DNA of 40,491 nt from Motiliproteus sp. (GTDB taxonomy: Bacteria; Pseudomonadota; Gammaproteobacteria; Pseudomonadales; Balneatricaceae), in contig JAPHRD010000050.1 of NCBI GenBank assembly GCA_026196225.1, forward strand, positions 1-40,491, given 5' to 3'. A model generated the notes under the pieces. That model was given only the letters and a program-made list of their open reading frames with translations. It was not told the origin of the DNA and did not search any database. The stretch's first letter is position 1; every line of letters begins with the position of its first letter. Below, piece after piece: positions 8,389-18,234 of the stretch. Both the position numbers and the translations under genes were made by a program.

Positions 8389-9765
8389 CTAGAAGAATGC
8401 TAGCCCGACCTGGAACAATTGCTCCACTTCGGGGATTCGACGCTTATCAACCAGGAACAAGATAACGTGATCGTTGTTCTCAACTACCACATCGTCGTGG
8501 GCGATGAGTACTTCCTTGTTGCGCACGATTGCCCCGATGGTTGTTCCGGGGGGCAGGGGAATATCTTCGATGGCGCGCCCCACGACTTTTGAGCTTTTCT
8601 GATCACCGTGAGCGATCGCTTCCATCGCCTCGGCAGCACCTCGGCGCAGGGAGTGAACGTTAACCACATCGCCACGGCGGACGTGCGTCAGCAGGCTGCC
8701 AATGGTGTCTTGCTGTGGGGAGATGGCGATATCGATAACGCCACCCTGGACCAGATCTACATAAGCCGGGTTGTTGATCAGCGTCATCACCGTGCGGGCG
8801 CCCAGGCGCTTGGCCAGCATCGAGGCCATGATGTTGGCTTCGTCGTCGTTGGTAAGGGCGCAGAACACATCGGTGCTTTCGATATTTTCTTCCAGCAACA
8901 GGTCCTGATCGGAGGCGTTGCCTTGCAGCACGATGGTACGGTTGAGTTCGTTGGCGAGGTTGTTACAGCGGCCAATATTGCGCTCGATGATCTTGACCTG
9001 ATAGTCGTTTTCGATGCTACGGGCTAAGTTTGCGCCGATATTGCCGCCGCCGGCAATAATGATACGCTTATAGGGATTATCCAGGCGGCGCAACTCGCTC
9101 ATGACCGAACGGATATCGTTGCGAGCGGCAATAAAGAACACCTCATCATCGGCTTCGATAATGGTGTCGCCCTGGGGAATGATAGGACTACCGCGACGGA
9201 AAATGGCGGCAACCCGGGTATCGATGGTTGGCATGTGAGAGCGCAGGAAGGCAATCTCATGGCCGACCAGGGGGCCACCGTAATAGGCTTTTACCGCAAC
9301 CAGCTGAGCCTGTCCTTCGGCGAAGTCCAATACCTGCAAGGCTCCAGGGTGTTCAATCAGGCGCTTGATATTACGGGTCACTAATTGTTCTGGACTGATC
9401 AAAACGTTGATTGGGATCGCTTTGTCAGTAAACAGGGAGTCTTTTAGGGTAAGGTAATCGTGGCCACGAACTCGGCCGATCCGGGTGGGGGTGTGGTAGA
9501 CACTGTAGGCGATTTGGCAGGCCACCATGTTGACCGCATCGCTGTTAGTCACGGCTATCAACATATCAGCATCTTCTGCGCCGGCTTGGGCGAGGACGCT
9601 GGGGAAAGATCCCTGACCTTCGACGGTGCGGATATCCAGTCGATCCTGCAATTCTCGTAGCCGTGACAGATCAGTATCTACCACGGTAATATCGTTCGCT
9701 TCGTTGGCGAGGTTCTCTGCCAGGGTAGCACCCACCTGACCGGCTCCAAGGATGATGATTTTCAT
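8389..9765 (-). CDS. trkA: Trk potassium uptake regulatory subunit TrkA
   Basis: The 458-residue cytoplasmic NAD(H)-binding regulator of TrkH has two tandem RCK units. The first nucleotide fold begins [19 protein letters not shown] with the acidic VVDTDLSRL strand end; the second begins [19 protein letters not shown] with VKIIERN. Each is followed by an RCK_C (TrkA-C) domain, the second around [24 protein letters not shown]. Length is that of E. coli TrkA. It lies upstream of trkH and downstream of rsmB with a 70-bp gap, as in the classic fmt-rsmB-trkA cluster. Confidence 0.96.
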   Translation of the reverse strand: MKIIILGAGQVGATLAENLANEANDITVVDTDLSRLRELQDRLDIRTVEGQGSFPSVLAQAGAEDADMLIAVTNSDAVNMVACQIAYSVYHTPTRIGRVRGHDYLTLKDSLFTDKAIPINVLISPEQLVTRNIKRLIEHPGALQVLDFAEGQAQLVAVKAYYGGPLVGHEIAFLRSHMPTIDTRVAAIFRRGSPIIPQGDTIIEADDEVFFIAARNDIRSVMSELRRLDNPYKRIIIAGGGNIGANLARSIENDYQVKIIERNIGRCNNLANELNRTIVLQGNASDQDLLLEENIESTDVFCALTNDDEANIMASMLAKRLGARTVMTLINNPAYVDLVQGGVIDIAISPQQDTIGSLLTHVRRGDVVNVHSLRRGAAEAMEAIAHGDQKSSKVVGRAIEDIPLPPGTTIGAIVRNKEVLIAHDDVVVENNDHVILFLVDKRRIPEVEQLFQVGLAFF

Positions 9766-9835
9766 GGGATGTTAGTTAACTGTCTCCTGCTATCATCGTG
9801 ATCATTTTCTCAGGTCGCTTACTTAGGCCATTGTA

Positions 9836-11125
9836 TCAGCCCGTTTTCTTGAGAAGCGCGTAATAGAATCCGTCATGCCCCCGTTCCTGTGGGAACAGTT
9901 GTCGTCCGGATGAACACTGTACTCCCCAATCGGCCTCGATAGCTATTTCTGTAGCATTGGGCTGATTTTGCAAGAACTGACCGACCACATCCTGATTCTC
10001 CTGTTTTAATACCGAACAGGTGGCATAAAGCAATGTGCCGCCAGGTTTTAGCATCGGCCAGAGATTTTTCAGAATCTTCGACTGTAACGTGGATAAGGTT
10101 TTAATATCTTCTGCTTGTCGCAGGTGTTTAATGTCGGGGTTGCGTCGGATGACACCGGTGGCAGAGCAGGGGGCATCTAGCAGGATTCGGTCAAAAGGTT
10201 GACCGTCCCACCAGTCATTTTCGGCAGCATCGGCCTGCTGTAACTGACAATTAAGACCGAGGCGCTGCAAGTTTTCAGTTACCTTGGCTAAGCGGTCGTC
10301 ACTGATATCTAGGGCCAGGCAGTGGATATCGTTCTGATGTTCTAGTAGGTGGCCGGTTTTACCGCCTGGTGCTGCGCAGGCGTCGAGAACCCGATCGCCG
10401 GATTGAGGAGCCAGCAAACTAGCTGCTAGTTGTGCGGCCTCATCCTGGATGCTGACCGACCCTTCTCTGAAACCTGGCAGATCATCAACATCGGCCGCTT
10501 TGTCGAGAGTGATTCCGGCGTCGGAATAATTAGCTAGTTGAAAATCTACACCCTGTTGAGTCAGCTTATCAGCGTATATTTCACGGTTATTTTGGCTGAG
10601 GTTGACCCGAAGAGTCATGGGCGGTTGCTGATTATTCTGCTCGAGAATTTGCGGGTATAGCTCTGGCCAGTCTTTTTTAAGCCGTGTCACCAGCCATTTG
10701 GGATGACTAAAGCGGAAGTCCGAACGGGGATCCAGCTCCTCGAGGAGTTCGGGCTGGCGCTGAAAATTGCGCAATACGCCGTTGACCAGCCCCTTGGCCC
10801 AGGGTTTCTTAAGTTCGACGCTTACTTCAACGGTTTCACGAATGGCCGCATGGGCTGGGATGCGGGTTTCCAGCAACTGATAGAGGCCCAGCAAAATGCT
10901 GGCCTGAACATCCATATCCTTTTTCTTTAGCGGTTTATGAAGCAGTTGCTCGGCAATTACTTGCAGGCGGGGTAGAAACCGCAGGGTGCCGTAACACAGC
11001 TGTTGTAACAGGGGGCGATCTTTGTCCGCAACCTGCTCGAGCGCGTCGGGCAGTGTGGTTGAGAGAGAGCCTTCATGATTAAGTATGGAGGCCAGCACTT
11101 GGCTGGCCAGTAGGCGGACGCTCAT
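9836..11125 (-). CDS. rsmB: 16S rRNA (cytosine-967-C5)-methyltransferase RsmB
   Basis: The 429-residue methyltransferase modifies C967 of 16S rRNA using SAM. The N-terminal NusB-like RNA-binding domain (residues about 1-140, with LLQQLCYGTLRFLPRLQ) is followed by the catalytic Rossmann domain: VLDACAAPGGKTGHLLE, LALDISDDRL, FDRILLDAPCSATGVIRRNPDIK with the catalytic PC motif, and LLYATCSVLKQEN with the second cysteine. An upstream TTG at 11152 would add nine residues and overlap fmt. The ATG at 11125 is preferred because it matches the short family N-terminus. It forms an operon with fmt, 13 bp upstream. Confidence 0.94.
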   Translation of the reverse strand: MSVRLLASQVLASILNHEGSLSTTLPDALEQVADKDRPLLQQLCYGTLRFLPRLQVIAEQLLHKPLKKKDMDVQASILLGLYQLLETRIPAHAAIRETVEVSVELKKPWAKGLVNGVLRNFQRQPELLEELDPRSDFRFSHPKWLVTRLKKDWPELYPQILEQNNQQPPMTLRVNLSQNNREIYADKLTQQGVDFQLANYSDAGITLDKAADVDDLPGFREGSVSIQDEAAQLAASLLAPQSGDRVLDACAAPGGKTGHLLEHQNDIHCLALDISDDRLAKVTENLQRLGLNCQLQQADAAENDWWDGQPFDRILLDAPCSATGVIRRNPDIKHLRQAEDIKTLSTLQSKILKNLWPMLKPGGTLLYATCSVLKQENQDVVGQFLQNQPNATEIAIEADWGVQCSSGRQLFPQERGHDGFYYALLKKTG

Positions 11126-11138
11126 GACATGCTCTGTT

Positions 11139-12095
11139 TTATTCTGCTTCAAAACGGTTTCCCGGTCGGAACAGATCTTGGCGAGCGTTGAGAAGATCCA
11201 TCACCGGCAACTGTTTTTTTCCGGGTAGCTGTGCACGGGTGATGGTAATGATACCACCGCCAGCGGCCACCTTAAGTCCATCGCGATCAGCAGAAATTAC
11301 CGTGCCCGGGCGCTGGTCAGTGCTTTCGGTACTGGCAAATGCTTGCCAGATTCTTACTCGTTCGCCATTTAGACTGGAGTAAGCAACGGGCCAAGGGTTC
11401 AGTCCGCGGATTTGACGGTCCAGCATATCTGCTGATTGAGTCCAATCGATTTGGCCTTCCGCTTTCAGCAGCTTGTTCGCGTAGCAGGCTGCATCATCTT
11501 GCTGTTTCTCTGCGACTACGGTTCCGGAAATGATCTGTTCCAGGGCTTCCATCAATGTTTTGGCGCCCAGGTCTGCGAGTCGGTCATGAAGTATTCCAGA
11601 CGTGTCTTCATCTTCAATTGGACAACGGAGTTTGTGCAGCATGTCGCCTGTGTCCAGGCCTTTATCCATCTGCATAATGGTGATGCCGGTTTCAGTGTCG
11701 CCCGCAATCAGCGACCGATGGATGGGAGCAGCTCCCCGCCAGCGAGGCAGCAGTGAACCATGGACGTTAATGCAGCCCAGGCGCGGGGTGTTAAGAATGC
11801 TTTCCGGCAGTAACAAGCCGTAGGCCGCTACGACCATGATATCCGCGTCAAGCTCGGCCAGCAGTTTCTGCTCTTCGTCGGCTTTCAGGTTCAGGGGTTG
11901 GTAAACCGATATGCCTGATTGCAGTGCTAGTTCTTTGACTGGGCTGGCCGTCAACTTTTTTCCGCGACCGGCAGGGCGGTCGGGCTGGGTATAAACAGCC
12001 ACCACCTGGTGGGGGCTGTCAATCAAAGCTTTGAGACTGACGGCTGCAAATTCAGGCGTTCCGGCAAAAACAATACGCAGGGGAGCTTGGCTCAT
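11139..12095 (-). CDS. fmt: Methionyl-tRNA formyltransferase
   Basis: The 318-residue enzyme formylates initiator Met-tRNA using 10-formyl-tetrahydrofolate. The N-terminal catalytic domain shows LRIVFAGTPEFAAVSLKAL, VYTQPDRPAGRGKKL, the signature GCINVHGSLLPRWRGAAPI and MQMDKGLDTGDML. The C-terminal OB-like domain includes RGLNPWPVAY. The start at 12095 (MSQAPLRIV) follows family practice; a TTG seven codons upstream is less likely. The ribosome site is weak. Although it is usually coupled to def, here a terminator-like hairpin lies in the 74-bp gap to def. Confidence 0.95.
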   Translation of the reverse strand: MSQAPLRIVFAGTPEFAAVSLKALIDSPHQVVAVYTQPDRPAGRGKKLTASPVKELALQSGISVYQPLNLKADEEQKLLAELDADIMVVAAYGLLLPESILNTPRLGCINVHGSLLPRWRGAAPIHRSLIAGDTETGITIMQMDKGLDTGDMLHKLRCPIEDEDTSGILHDRLADLGAKTLMEALEQIISGTVVAEKQQDDAACYANKLLKAEGQIDWTQSADMLDRQIRGLNPWPVAYSSLNGERVRIWQAFASTESTDQRPGTVISADRDGLKVAAGGGIITITRAQLPGKKQLPVMDLLNARQDLFRPGNRFEAE

Positions 12096-12120
12096 GAGAT
12101 TTGGTTTTCTTCTCAATAAA

Positions 12121-12149
12121 AAAAGCAGGGTCTGTTTGAACCTGCTTTT
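12121..12149. terminator. Terminator-like hairpin between def and fmt
   Basis: AAAAGCAGG (12121-12129) pairs with CCTGCTTTT (12141-12149) around an 11-nt loop, with A-rich and T-rich flanks on the two sides, so it can act in either direction. It lies after the def stop and before fmt in transcription order, which suggests attenuation or partial termination within the usual def-fmt operon. Confidence 0.65.
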
Positions 12150-12169
12150 TAGTTAGTCTGTGTTTTTGA

Positions 12170-12682
12170 TCAGGCGTGGGCGGCCTGACGGTGTTTCTTT
12201 TCCAGCTTGGTACGAATACGGTTCCGCTTCAAGTTGGAAAGATAGTCTACAAATAGCTTGCCATCCAAGTGGTCGATCTCGTGCTGGATGCAGACGGCGA
12301 GTAGATCGCTGGCTTCCAGTTCATAAGCCTCGCCATTGCGATCCAGCGCTTTCAGGCGGATATGATTGGCGCGCTCTACGGTTTCGTAGTAACCGGGAAC
12401 CGACAGGCAACCTTCCTGGGATTCCTCTCGTTCTTCGTCGAGAATTTCATATTCAGGATTGATCATTACCAATGGATCATCCTTCTCTTCGGACAGATCG
12501 ATGACAACAATACGTTGATGAACATTCACCTGAGTGGCCGCCAGACCGATGCCAGGTGCTTCGTACATAGTTTCAAACATATCGTCGATTATGGTGCGAA
12601 TGTTGTCATCCACCTCAGCAACAGGGCTGGCGACGGTACGAAGGCGTGGATCGGGGAATTCCAAGATATTCAATAAAGCCAT
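12170..12682 (-). CDS. def: Peptide deformylase
   Basis: The 170-residue metallo-hydrolase removes the formyl group from nascent proteins. All three motifs are present: GIGLAATQ (44-51), EGCLS with metal ligand C92, and QHEIDHLDG with H134, E135 and H138. The frame stays open 31 codons upstream, but the start at 12682 ([15 protein letters not shown]) agrees with the family; no strong ribosome site is seen. It is divergent from the LysM gene. A TATAAT hexamer on the minus strand at 12752-12747 may be the -10 box. Confidence 0.96.
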   Translation of the reverse strand: MALLNILEFPDPRLRTVASPVAEVDDNIRTIIDDMFETMYEAPGIGLAATQVNVHQRIVVIDLSEEKDDPLVMINPEYEILDEEREESQEGCLSVPGYYETVERANHIRLKALDRNGEAYELEASDLLAVCIQHEIDHLDGKLFVDYLSNLKRNRIRTKLEKKHRQAAHA

Positions 12683-12838
12683 AAGAAAACAATGAGTTAA
12701 GACAAGGAAATTAAGGTTATAGTTTGCTAAATTGGAGCATAAGCCTATTATACTGTTTACAACTATACATTCCATAGCAAGAATAAGGCAGAATGCAGGC
12801 TGTAGGCCGCTTAAGACTTGCGTGAAAGGGAATTACAA
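12683..12838. promoter_or_regulatory. Divergent promoter region def / LysM gene
   Basis: The intergenic segment between two divergent genes is AT-rich, with a TATAAT-like box for def at 12747-12752 (minus strand). A GGGA ribosome site for the LysM gene ends at 12831. No operator repeat is evident. Confidence 0.4.
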
Positions 12839-13873
12839 ATGAGAAAACACCTGCTTGGTTTGGCTCTTCTGTTTATCACAGGACCTTTGATGATCGGTAG
12901 CTTGAAAGCCGATGTAGTGCAGCTGGTAGACAATCATCCTGACCGTCACGTCGTGGTAAAGGGCGATACGCTTTGGGATATCTCCAGTATGTTTCTGAAG
13001 AGTCCTTGGTTATGGCCCAAGGTATGGTCAGTTAATCCACAGATTGATAACCCCCACCTAATCTATCCCGGAGATGTTATCTATCTGGTGTGGGTCAATG
13101 GTCAGCCGCAGTTGCGGATGGATCGAGGTCCTCGTCGACTAGGGCCACAGATTCGACGCTCCGACTTAGAGCAGGCAATCCAGACCATTCCATTGCAAGA
13201 TATCAAAAGCTTCCTCTCCGATAATTTGGTGCTGCAAAAAGACGAGCTGGAAAAAGCCCCTTATGTGTTGGCTGGGGTTAACGAGCGTATCATCTCCGGT
13301 GCCGGTGATAAGGTCTATGCTCGCGGCGAGCTGCCTGATGTCGATCAGAACTACTACGGTATCTATCGCCCCGCCCGGATCTATAAAGACCCGGAAACCG
13401 AGGAGGTATTGGGTTACGAATCGAAAGCCATTGGAGGCGGATATCTGGTAGCGAATCAGGACGATATCATGACCATCTCTTTAAAGCGCACCTATGAAGA
13501 AGTGCGAGTTAAAGATCGGGTATTGCCGACTCGGGAAGAGGTTATCCAGTCAGTCTTTTACCCCCGTGCACCTGAGCAGGAAGTAAATGGAAAGATTTTG
13601 TCGGTATTGCGCGGTGTAACCCAGATCGGACAATACGACGTGGTTGCTATCAACCGGGGCGAGCGAGAAGGTATTAAAACGGGTCACGTTCTCCATGTTT
13701 ATCGCAAAGGTGAGGTAGTAAAAGACCCCGTTACCCAAGAAATGGTCACGCTACCATCCGAACGGGGTGGCACCATTATGGTGTTTAAGGTCTTCGATAA
13801 AGTCAGCTACGCATTGGTGATGCGTGCATTAAACGCAATGTCCCTTCTGGACGAGGTGCGTACACCTAAATAA
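12839..13873 (+). CDS. Exported LysM-domain protein
   Basis: The 344-residue protein has an N-terminal signal peptide (KHLLGLALLFITGPLMIGSLKA) and one LysM peptidoglycan-binding domain at about residues 37-85 (HVVVKGDTLWDISSMFL, PWLWPKVWSVNPQIDNPHLIYPGDVIYL). The remaining 250 residues are the conserved uncharacterised extension of the Pseudomonas family found next to dprA. It probably binds the cell wall in the periplasm. The start at 12839 is supported by AAAGGGA seven bases upstream; an earlier non-ATG start would disrupt the signal peptide. It is followed 53 bp later by dprA and probably cotranscribed with it. It has no recognisable hydrolase domain. Confidence 0.88.
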   Translation: MRKHLLGLALLFITGPLMIGSLKADVVQLVDNHPDRHVVVKGDTLWDISSMFLKSPWLWPKVWSVNPQIDNPHLIYPGDVIYLVWVNGQPQLRMDRGPRRLGPQIRRSDLEQAIQTIPLQDIKSFLSDNLVLQKDELEKAPYVLAGVNERIISGAGDKVYARGELPDVDQNYYGIYRPARIYKDPETEEVLGYESKAIGGGYLVANQDDIMTISLKRTYEEVRVKDRVLPTREEVIQSVFYPRAPEQEVNGKILSVLRGVTQIGQYDVVAINRGEREGIKTGHVLHVYRKGEVVKDPVTQEMVTLPSERGGTIMVFKVFDKVSYALVMRALNAMSLLDEVRTPK

Positions 13874-13926
13874 CAACAGGCGGTCGTTTGTCTTCAGACC
13901 GTTAGTGACAGGATCAAGGATGATCA

Positions 13927-15060
13927 ATGTCTATTTCTACTCTAAGCCGGCAAGAGGCTTGGCTGTACTTGCAGGCAGGCCCGGATCTCGGTGACACAAC
14001 CCTCAACCGACTTTTTAATCACTTCGGTTCTGCTGTTGGCATCTTGTCAGCAGGGGCCATGGAGCTGGCTAAACTCGGTCTCAAACCCAAGTCGATCAAC
14101 CATATTGTCACAGCGGGCCGGCAGGTCGATCTAATCCACCAGCAGATGGCGGATATCCAAAACTGGCTGAACATCCATCAAGGTATTCTGATCAGTCGGG
14201 AATGCACCTTATATCCCCAAAGGCTTAGCGAAATCTACGACCCTCCCTGCTTGCTCTATGTGCTGGGTGATCCTGAACTACTGTCATTACCCCAGATTGC
14301 TATTGTTGGCAGTCGAAATCCTACGATATATGGATTGGAATTAGCCCAGGGATTTTCCCGGCAGCTGTCACTGAGCGGCTATATACCCACTAGTGGTTTG
14401 GCCATGGGTATTGATAGCGCTGCACATCGTGGTGCTATTGATGGCATGAATTTGACCATCGCGGTGTTGGGGACCGGAGTAGATAATATTTATCCTAAAA
14501 GAAACAAGGGGTTGGCAAATAAAATACTGCAATCCGGTGGCTGTATTGTCAGTGAGTATTCCCTTGGCGAACCTGCCCGAGCGGCTAATTTTCCAAGACG
14601 CAATCGAATTATTAGTGGTTTAAGTCTGGCTACATTGGTTGTTGAAGCGGCCCCTGGCAGTGGTTCACTGATTACCGCCAAACAGGCGCTGGCACAGGGG
14701 AGAGATGTGTTTGCTATACCTGGATCAATTCACAATCCTATGAGTAAAGGCTGTCACCAATTGATACGTTATGGTGCGAAGCTGGTAGAAGAGGTTGACC
14801 ATATATTTGAGGAGCTGGCCCCTCAGATCGACCTGACTCAGCAAACGGAGCTTTTATCGTCAGAAATTGGTGGTAAAATAGCCGACCTGTCACAGTCTGA
14901 GCGTGAATTGATGGAGTTGGTGGGATTTGAATCTACTACGGTAGACACCTTGATATCCAGATCCAACCAGCCAGCAGATTCGGTGCTTTCGACCTTAACA
15001 GAGCTGGAGCTTAAAGAGATGGTCACCTCAGTTGGTGGCGGTTATCAGCGGCTCCGTTGA
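13927..15060 (+). CDS. dprA: DNA processing protein DprA
   Basis: The 377-residue protein loads RecA on incoming single-stranded DNA during natural transformation. It has an N-terminal helix-hairpin-helix/SAM-like region (GDTTLNRLFNHFGSAVGIL), the YPQRLSEIYDPPCLLYVLGD lead-in, and the Rossmann-like DNA_processg_A core with AIVGSRNPT, SGLAMGIDSAAHRGAI, VLGTGVDNIYPKRN, and FPRRNRIISGLS, followed by VVEAAPGSGSLITAKQALAQGR. A C-terminal winged helix (about 310-375) closes the protein. AAGGA lies upstream of the start. DprA alone does not prove competence; no com or pil genes are in the window. Confidence 0.95.
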   Translation: MSISTLSRQEAWLYLQAGPDLGDTTLNRLFNHFGSAVGILSAGAMELAKLGLKPKSINHIVTAGRQVDLIHQQMADIQNWLNIHQGILISRECTLYPQRLSEIYDPPCLLYVLGDPELLSLPQIAIVGSRNPTIYGLELAQGFSRQLSLSGYIPTSGLAMGIDSAAHRGAIDGMNLTIAVLGTGVDNIYPKRNKGLANKILQSGGCIVSEYSLGEPARAANFPRRNRIISGLSLATLVVEAAPGSGSLITAKQALAQGRDVFAIPGSIHNPMSKGCHQLIRYGAKLVEEVDHIFEELAPQIDLTQQTELLSSEIGGKIADLSQSERELMELVGFESTTVDTLISRSNQPADSVLSTLTELELKEMVTSVGGGYQRLR

Positions 15061-15156
15061 ATAACCCTAATTTGGTTCGGTTGAAAACCGATCAATATTT
15101 CGGTACTTTGGCCGGTCTAATTAAGCCACTCTGTTTTATTCAGCAAGGTAATTCCC

Positions 15157-15663
15157 ATGTCAAACCCCTTCGTAGCCATTTTGATGGGCTCTGATTCTGA
15201 TCTTCCTGTTATGGAAGCCTCCATGGACGTACTTAAGTCTCTGGGTGTCCCTTTTGAGGCTAAGGTTTCTTCCGCGCACCGCACACCAGTAGCGACCCAT
15301 GACTATGTGGTCGACGCTGACCAGCGTGGCTGCGTAGCTTTTATCTGCGCAGCGGGTATGGCTGCTCACCTGGCTGGAGCGGTAGCCGCTAATACCCTTA
15401 AGCCTGTAATCGGTGTACCGATCAACTCTTCCTTGGACGGACTGGACGCGTTGCTGTCTACCGTGCAGATGCCTGGTGGTATCCCTGTTGCTACTGTTGC
15501 GATCGGTAAAGCCGGTGCTAAAAACGCTGCCTACCTGGCTGCTCAGATTCTGGCGACTAAAGATGAAGCCCTGGCTCAGCGCCTGATTGATGAACGTCGT
15601 GCCAACACAGAAGCTGTTTTAGCCAAAGACAAAGCACTGCAGGAAAAACTGGCTGCCAGCTAA
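15157..15663 (+). CDS. purE: N5-carboxyaminoimidazole ribonucleotide mutase (class I PurE)
   Basis: The 168-residue enzyme converts N5-CAIR to CAIR in purine synthesis. Signature segments are [23 protein letters not shown] with the catalytic histidine, [16 protein letters not shown] and [30 protein letters not shown]. Its usual partner purK is not adjacent. Instead tsaC follows after 9 bp. The codon choice (many GCT, GGT, CGT, AAC) looks more biased than that of the neighbours, suggesting high expression. The 96-bp gap before it holds a small CGGTT/AACCG hairpin (15078-15090) with no T tract; no PurR box was recognised. Confidence 0.95.
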   Translation: MSNPFVAILMGSDSDLPVMEASMDVLKSLGVPFEAKVSSAHRTPVATHDYVVDADQRGCVAFICAAGMAAHLAGAVAANTLKPVIGVPINSSLDGLDALLSTVQMPGGIPVATVAIGKAGAKNAAYLAAQILATKDEALAQRLIDERRANTEAVLAKDKALQEKLAAS

Positions 15664-15672
15664 GGCTTGTCG

Positions 15673-16230
15673 ATGAATACCTGGCACCTGAAACAAGCAG
15701 TCAGGATTCTGCGCCATGGCGGAGTCATCGCCTACCCGACAGAAGCTGTTTGGGGATTGGGTTGTGATCCCTGGGATCGTGACGCCGTCATGCGTATTCT
15801 TGCCATCAAGAAACGGCCTGTAGAAAAAGGCTTGATTTTGGTGGCGTCCGACCTTGATCAACTAGGTCCCCTGGTTGCAAATTTGTCCTGTAGTGAGCGT
15901 TTACTTCTTGAGCAAAAGTCTAACCATCCAACGACCTGGATCATACCTGATGAAAGTAACTTTATTCCTTACTGGATCAAGGGATTACATCAGGAAGTAG
16001 CAGTGAGAGTGAGTGATCACTCCGGAGTGAAAAGACTCTGCCGGCATTACGACGGCATGCTCGTTTCTACGTCAGCTAACCTCGCTGGTCAGCCGGAAGC
16101 GACTAATCAGCATCAGCTTCGATCAATGCTGGGCCGCAGTTTCGATTACCTGCTCCCGGGCACCCTGGGTGGGTTCAATCGGCCATCAGAAATTAAAGTA
16201 CTTCGTTCAGGACAGACATTGCGCAGCTAA
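15673..16230 (+). CDS. tsaC: Threonylcarbamoyl-AMP synthase
   Basis: The 185-residue YrdC/Sua5-domain enzyme makes threonylcarbamoyl-AMP for the t6A37 modification of ANN-decoding tRNAs. It shows VIAYPTEAVWGLGCDPWD, the IKKRPVEKGLILVA lysine/arginine motif and VSTSANLAGQPEATN. It is the short TsaC form without the Sua5 C-terminal domain. The start at 15673 (MNTWHLKQAV) has TAAGG upstream that overlaps the purE stop, so it is coupled to purE. Pseudomonas also keeps this gene between dprA and hemF. Confidence 0.94.
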   Translation: MNTWHLKQAVRILRHGGVIAYPTEAVWGLGCDPWDRDAVMRILAIKKRPVEKGLILVASDLDQLGPLVANLSCSERLLLEQKSNHPTTWIIPDESNFIPYWIKGLHQEVAVRVSDHSGVKRLCRHYDGMLVSTSANLAGQPEATNQHQLRSMLGRSFDYLLPGTLGGFNRPSEIKVLRSGQTLRS

Positions 16231-16255
16231 TCTGTCTCAAGATTCCAGCTTTTAA

Positions 16256-17185
<930 letters not shown>

Positions 17186-17221
17186 GTGTTAAGACGAACC
17201 TTTCTAGGACTCTAGAGAAGC

Positions 17222-18049
17222 ATGGCTGACCAATATTCAGTGGTGGGCAATCCCATCAAACACAGTAAGTCACCCCAGATTCATGCCGAGTTTGCCAAGC
17301 AGACTGACCAGGATCTTGAGTATCACACCAAACTGATCGAGTTGGGTGAGTTCGCAGAAGATGTGAACGCTTACTTTCAGCAGGGTGGCTGCGGGCTCAA
17401 TGTCACTGTTCCTTTTAAGCAGGAGGCTTGGGAGCTGGCGGAAGAACTGTCCGAGGCGGCTCGATTGGCCGGTGCAGTTAATACACTCTATCTTAATGAT
17501 CAGGGTGTTATTTGCGGTGATAATACCGATGGTGTCGGTATGGTCCGCGATCTCCAGAAAAATCACGGTGTTGAAATAAAAGGCCGTCGAGTGCTGGTGC
17601 TTGGAGCTGGTGGGGCTGTGCGGGGGGTGTTAGAGCCACTGCTCTCCTGCCAGCCGGAGCAAGTCTTTATTGCTAACCGAACGGCAGCTAAAGCAACGGC
17701 CTTGGCTACCGATTTTAGCGCATTGGGTGCCATGAAAGGTGGCGGCTTTGATCAGCTTGGAGGACCTTTCGATCTGGTTATCAACGGAACCTCTGCCAGT
17801 TTACAGGGAGACTTGCCGCCACTACCCGATAATCTCCTAGCTCCTGGAGCCTGCTGTTATGACATGATGTACGGTGCTGATCCGACCCCCTTTATGGATT
17901 GGGCCGATAAGCACGGAGCTGCTACCGTACTGGATGGTTTGGGCATGCTGGTCGAGCAGGCTGCACAGTCTTTTTATATCTGGCGTAAGGTGCGGCCCGA
18001 GACAGCAAATATCATCGCGGCCATTCGTCAGCAGCTTACTTCGGGGTAG
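17222..18049 (+). CDS. aroE: Shikimate dehydrogenase (NADP+)
   Basis: The 275-residue enzyme reduces 3-dehydroshikimate to shikimate in aromatic amino acid synthesis. It has VVGNPIKHSKSPQIH, the catalytic lysine region GLNVTVPFKQEAWELAEELS, GDNTDGVGMVRDL, the NADP fold VLVLGAGGAVRGVL with IANRTAAKA, and DMMYGADPTPFMDWA. The start is preceded by AGAGAAG. It is probably cotranscribed with hemF. A 185-bp gap follows before the next gene, and no clear terminator was found there. Confidence 0.96.
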   Translation: MADQYSVVGNPIKHSKSPQIHAEFAKQTDQDLEYHTKLIELGEFAEDVNAYFQQGGCGLNVTVPFKQEAWELAEELSEAARLAGAVNTLYLNDQGVICGDNTDGVGMVRDLQKNHGVEIKGRRVLVLGAGGAVRGVLEPLLSCQPEQVFIANRTAAKATALATDFSALGAMKGGGFDQLGGPFDLVINGTSASLQGDLPPLPDNLLAPGACCYDMMYGADPTPFMDWADKHGAATVLDGLGMLVEQAAQSFYIWRKVRPETANIIAAIRQQLTSG

Positions 18050-18234
18050 CGTCAGCCCGCCCCGAACACCCGCCTTGCGAAGTTTTATTTCTACCATTGC
18101 CCCTTTCTGGCATTTCCATTGTCATTTTCCTGTGGCACAGTCGATATCAGTCGTGATCAGCTTGCAGGTCGCCATAATCACCGCTATAAATAAAATAATT
18201 CTTTAATATCATGGGCTTGAAATAGGGGTTCTAG

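Noticed and set aside
15078-15090. Hairpin before purE as a riboswitch or terminator
   Set aside because: It is a single 5-bp stem with a 3-nt loop and no T tract; no purine aptamer motifs nearby.
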